A stretch of DNA of 7,869 nt, taken from an uncultured Clostridia bacterium (lineage in GTDB: Bacteria > Bacillota > Clostridia > UBA1381). The DNA is taken from contig CAKSJF010000089.1 in NCBI GenBank assembly GCA_934462945.1, positions 1-7,869 on the forward strand, read 5' to 3'. A program made the translations under genes and the position numbers. The notes below the pieces were generated by a model that was not told the origin of the DNA, did no database searches, and was given only the letters and a program-made list of their open reading frames with translations. Within the stretch, counting starts at the first letter, position 1. Each line of letters opens with the position of its first letter. Shown here piece after piece: positions 5,597-7,869 of this stretch.

Positions 5597-6604
5597 ATGA
5601 CTTTGAAAAAATATATCGTACTATTTTTAATTCTATTCATGCAGACGGTTTATGCGGAGGACGCACTGGACGTATTTGAGGAATATGCCGGAGAAAAAGC
5701 GGAGCTCGTGACCTACCGTTTTCAGCTTACTGCGCAAAAGAACCGGAGCGTGGAGGACGCTTTGAAATTTGACGGAAACGGAGAAATGCCGGAATTTGAA
5801 ATTGTCCGCGCACCGAAAAAAGGAACGCTTTCCTTAAATCCGGAGGACGGAACATTCTGCTACACCCCGGATCCTGACCGGATCGGCTCGGACTGCTTTT
5901 TGTTCCGGGCAGGAAACGGGGAGGAATATTCCAATATTTCGGAATGCTCTATTGAAATTTCAGACGGAGAACCGGTACAGACAGCGCTCGGCTTTGTGTA
6001 TACCGATCTGGAGGGACACTGGGTGCGGCAATCGGCTGCGCGCCTGGTGCAGGAGGATGTGATGAAAGGGGAGAGAATCGGCGCGGACTATTACTTTCAC
6101 CCCAATACCCAAATGACGCGCTTAGAGGCGGTCAGCGGTCTTTTATCCTGTCTGAAACAGGATTTTATGGAGGTGAGCAGGGAAGAAGCGGCGGTATTTT
6201 CCGACAGCAGCGAGCTGCCGGACTACATGAACCAGATTGCCTATCGGGCAAAAAAGCTTGGACTTCTCCGGGGAGACGCGTTCCATCCAAAAGAAACGGT
6301 AACGCGTGCGGAGGTGTTCTGCATGATCGACCGGGCAATGGCAGACCCGGCAAAAACAGATCTGAATTTGAACTACACGGATGCGCGGCTGATTCCGGGA
6401 TGGGCGGTGCAGTCGGTGAAAAACCTGACAGCGGCAGGGGTTTTAAAGGGGTATGAGGATGGGACTGTCCGTCCAAACTGTGCAATCACCCGGGCGGAGC
6501 TGTCCGAACTCCTGTGCGGATTTTTGAAAAATCAGGAAACCGCTGCGGTACAGACCGTTTCCGAACGTATAAAACAGGGATTTTACGGAAAAATAGTAAT
6601 ATGA
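5597..6604 (+). CDS. Secreted protein with a Big_9/cadherin-like domain and three S-layer homology (SLH) domains
   Basis: 335 residues. A signal peptide (KKYIVLFLILFMQTVYA, cleavage near residue 20) directs export. Residues about 40-122 resemble a tandem Ig/cadherin-like bacterial domain, with KGTLSLNPEDGTFCYTPDPD (75-94), GSDCFLFRAG (97-106) and a closing beta strand. Three SLH repeats follow: about 134-183 (YTDLEGHW..MTRLEAV), 200-245 (FSDSSELP..VTRAEVFCMI) and 259-307 (YTDARLIPGWA..ITRAELSELL). SLH domains usually bind pyruvylated secondary cell-wall polymer. The start is uncertain: AAGGAG (5588-5593) is only 3 bases from ATG 5597 but 9 from TTG 5603, which would give MKKYIVL. It is divergent from guaA and only 16 bases before spoVAD, so it is probably co-transcribed with the spo genes. 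No convincing promoter was found upstream. Confidence 0.9.
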   Translation: MTLKKYIVLFLILFMQTVYAEDALDVFEEYAGEKAELVTYRFQLTAQKNRSVEDALKFDGNGEMPEFEIVRAPKKGTLSLNPEDGTFCYTPDPDRIGSDCFLFRAGNGEEYSNISECSIEISDGEPVQTALGFVYTDLEGHWVRQSAARLVQEDVMKGERIGADYYFHPNTQMTRLEAVSGLLSCLKQDFMEVSREEAAVFSDSSELPDYMNQIAYRAKKLGLLRGDAFHPKETVTRAEVFCMIDRAMADPAKTDLNLNYTDARLIPGWAVQSVKNLTAAGVLKGYEDGTVRPNCAITRAELSELLCGFLKNQETAAVQTVSERIKQGFYGKIVI

Positions 6605-6620
6605 AAGGGGCGCGGTTTTT

Positions 6621-7646
6621 ATGTGTCACAAAATGCAGAGAAAGGGCAGACAGACGGTTTTTCTGAAACACCCGGTTACGATATTGGAGACTGCGGCGAT
6701 TGTCGGCAAAAAAGAGGGAGAAGGTCCGCTTGCAGATTCCTTTGATCAAATCTTAGAGGATGATTACTTTGGAGAAAAGTCCTGGGAAAAGGCGGAAACA
6801 AAGCTTCAGAGAGAAACGATTCTATCGGCGATTCAAAAGGCAGGCTTAAAACCGGAGCATATTGACTATGCATTTTCCGGCGATCTGCTAAACCAGTGTA
6901 TCGGAGCGGAATATGCGATGCGCGAGCTTTCCATTCCGTTTTTCGGGCTGTACGGCGCATGCTCCACCATGACGGAGGGGCTGACCCTGGCGGCGCTGGT
7001 AATCAACGGCGGCACGGCAGACTACATCACAGCCTCCACCTCCAGTCATTTCTGCGCGGCGGAAAAGCAATACCGCCTGCCGCTGGAATATGGCGGGCAG
7101 AGAACCCCGTCGGTGCAATGGACGGTGACCGGGGCGGGCTGTGCCGTGCTGGCGAGAGAACCGGGACAGGTACAGATTACCCATCTGACCACCGGACGCG
7201 TGGTGGATTTTGGTGTCACTGATGCCAATAACATGGGTGCGGCAATGGCGCCGGCAGCTGCGGACACCTTAAAGGCGCATTTTCGGGAAAGCGGATTTTC
7301 GCCCTCTGATTACGACTTGATTTTAACCGGTGACCTGGGGGAAATCGGATCGGATTTGCTGTGCGACATGATGAATCAGGAGGGGTATGATATTTACACC
7401 CAGCATCAGGACTGCGGACTCTTGATGTTTGACCGGAAAAAACAGGATGTCCATGCCGGAGGGAGCGGCTGCGGATGCTGTGCAAGCGTATTTTGCGGTC
7501 ATATTTTTCCGGCAATCCGCAGGGGGGAGTACCGGCGGATTCTGGTGATGGCAACCGGTGCGCTGATGAATCCGCAGATTGTGTTGCAGGGGGAGTCCAT
7601 CCCCGGAATTGCGCATGCGGTCACGATTGAAAGAAAGGACGGCTGA
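6621..7646 (+). CDS. spoVAD: Stage V sporulation protein AD (SpoVAD)
   Basis: 341 residues, the normal length, thiolase-like fold. Family sequence is clear along the whole protein: AFSGDLLNQ (84-92), the YGACSTMTEGL segment with Cys114 (111-121), ASTSSHFCAAEKQYR (138-152), TVTGAGCAVLA (168-178), VTDANNMGAAMAPAAADTL (199-217), LILTGDLGEIG (233-243), HAGGSGCGCCA (278-288) and LVMATGALMNP (308-318). SpoVAD is known to bind dipicolinic acid and works with SpoVAC and SpoVAE-type membrane proteins to move it into the forespore; it is cytosolic or peripheral. AAAGGGG (6604-6610) precedes the ATG and overlaps the stop of the SLH gene. spoVAE starts 5 bases after its stop. The usual upstream neighbour spoVAC is absent. 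Expression is expected from the forespore (sigma G in Bacillus), but no such promoter was identified. Confidence 0.97.
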   Translation: MCHKMQRKGRQTVFLKHPVTILETAAIVGKKEGEGPLADSFDQILEDDYFGEKSWEKAETKLQRETILSAIQKAGLKPEHIDYAFSGDLLNQCIGAEYAMRELSIPFFGLYGACSTMTEGLTLAALVINGGTADYITASTSSHFCAAEKQYRLPLEYGGQRTPSVQWTVTGAGCAVLAREPGQVQITHLTTGRVVDFGVTDANNMGAAMAPAAADTLKAHFRESGFSPSDYDLILTGDLGEIGSDLLCDMMNQEGYDIYTQHQDCGLLMFDRKKQDVHAGGSGCGCCASVFCGHIFPAIRRGEYRRILVMATGALMNPQIVLQGESIPGIAHAVTIERKDG

Positions 7647-7651
7647 TTTGT

Positions 7652-7869
7652 TTGGAGTATTTAAAAGCGTTTATCGTTGGGGGATTGTTTTGTGTGGTTG
7701 GTCAGATTCTGATTGATAAAACAAAACTCACACCGGCGCGGATTTTGGTAAGCTATGTTGTGGCAGGGGTGGTTTTGCAGATTTGCGGATGGTATCAGAA
7801 GCTGATCGACTTTGCCGGAGCAGGGGCAACCATTCCGCTCACCGGCTTTGGATGCACGCTGGCAAAGGG
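7652..7869 (+). CDS. spoVAE: Stage V sporulation protein AE (SpoVAE, SpoVAEb-type; partial, runs off the right edge)
   Basis: The frame from TTG 7652 gives MEYLKAFIVGGLFCVVGQIL, IDKTKLTPARILVSYVV, and later FAGAGATIPLTGFG with LAKG at the edge. These are the hallmarks of SpoVAE/SpoVAEb, a small membrane protein of the dipicolinic-acid channel; at least two membrane helices are visible. The C-terminal part is outside the window. The start is TTG because no ATG or GTG exists in this frame before the conserved N-terminus. AAAGGA (7634-7639) lies 12 bases upstream, inside the end of spoVAD. Confidence 0.93.
   Translation, partial: MEYLKAFIVGGLFCVVGQILIDKTKLTPARILVSYVVAGVVLQICGWYQKLIDFAGAGATIPLTGFGCTLAK

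Overview
The window looks like chromosome of an endospore-forming, low- to mid-GC Gram-positive anaerobe of the Clostridia type. The best evidence is spoVAD and the start of spoVAE at the right edge. An SLH-domain surface protein, consensus SigA-type promoters with 17-base spacers, strong AGGAGG-like ribosome sites and TTG/GTG starts all agree with this. No genus can be named from the sequence.

Left part (1-2315). A leftward promoter (372-400) starts an RNA that carries a cobalamin (B12) riboswitch (171-360) and then an intrinsic terminator (52-84). The controlled gene begins only at base 12 and leaves the window, so its product is unknown. Diverging from it, with its own promoter (453-481), is a DUF554 membrane protein (509-1234). 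Converging on that gene is a lipoprotein with a ComEC-type metallo-beta-lactamase domain and an Ada-like Cys/His tail (1281-2315).

Middle part (2316-3900). This AT-rich island is the most interesting stretch. All on the minus strand, and in transcription order, it holds a perfect-consensus promoter (TTGACA-17-TATAAT), a 15-codon upstream ORF, the first 33 codons of a type I restriction-modification methylase gene (hsdM), the last ~35 codons of a specificity gene (hsdS, with a one-base frameshift in a poly-A run), an intact DUF4393/Abi-alpha-type gene (2565-3380), and a start-less C-terminal fragment that I read as hsdR. I infer a former hsdM-hsdS-abi-hsdR operon that lost its restriction-modification core in at least two deletions but kept the embedded abortive-infection-like gene and the operon promoter. 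The split genes are too short for ordinary gene calling and are easy to miss.

Right part (3848-7869). guaA (GMP synthetase) is a complete, monocistronic, leftward housekeeping gene with its own promoter and terminator. Diverging from it is a rightward set: a secreted protein with a Big_9/cadherin-like domain and three SLH repeats, then spoVAD 16 bases later, then spoVAE 5 bases after that. spoVAD and spoVAE belong to the dipicolinic-acid uptake channel of the forespore. The usual spoVAC is not next to spoVAD here; the SLH gene takes that position.
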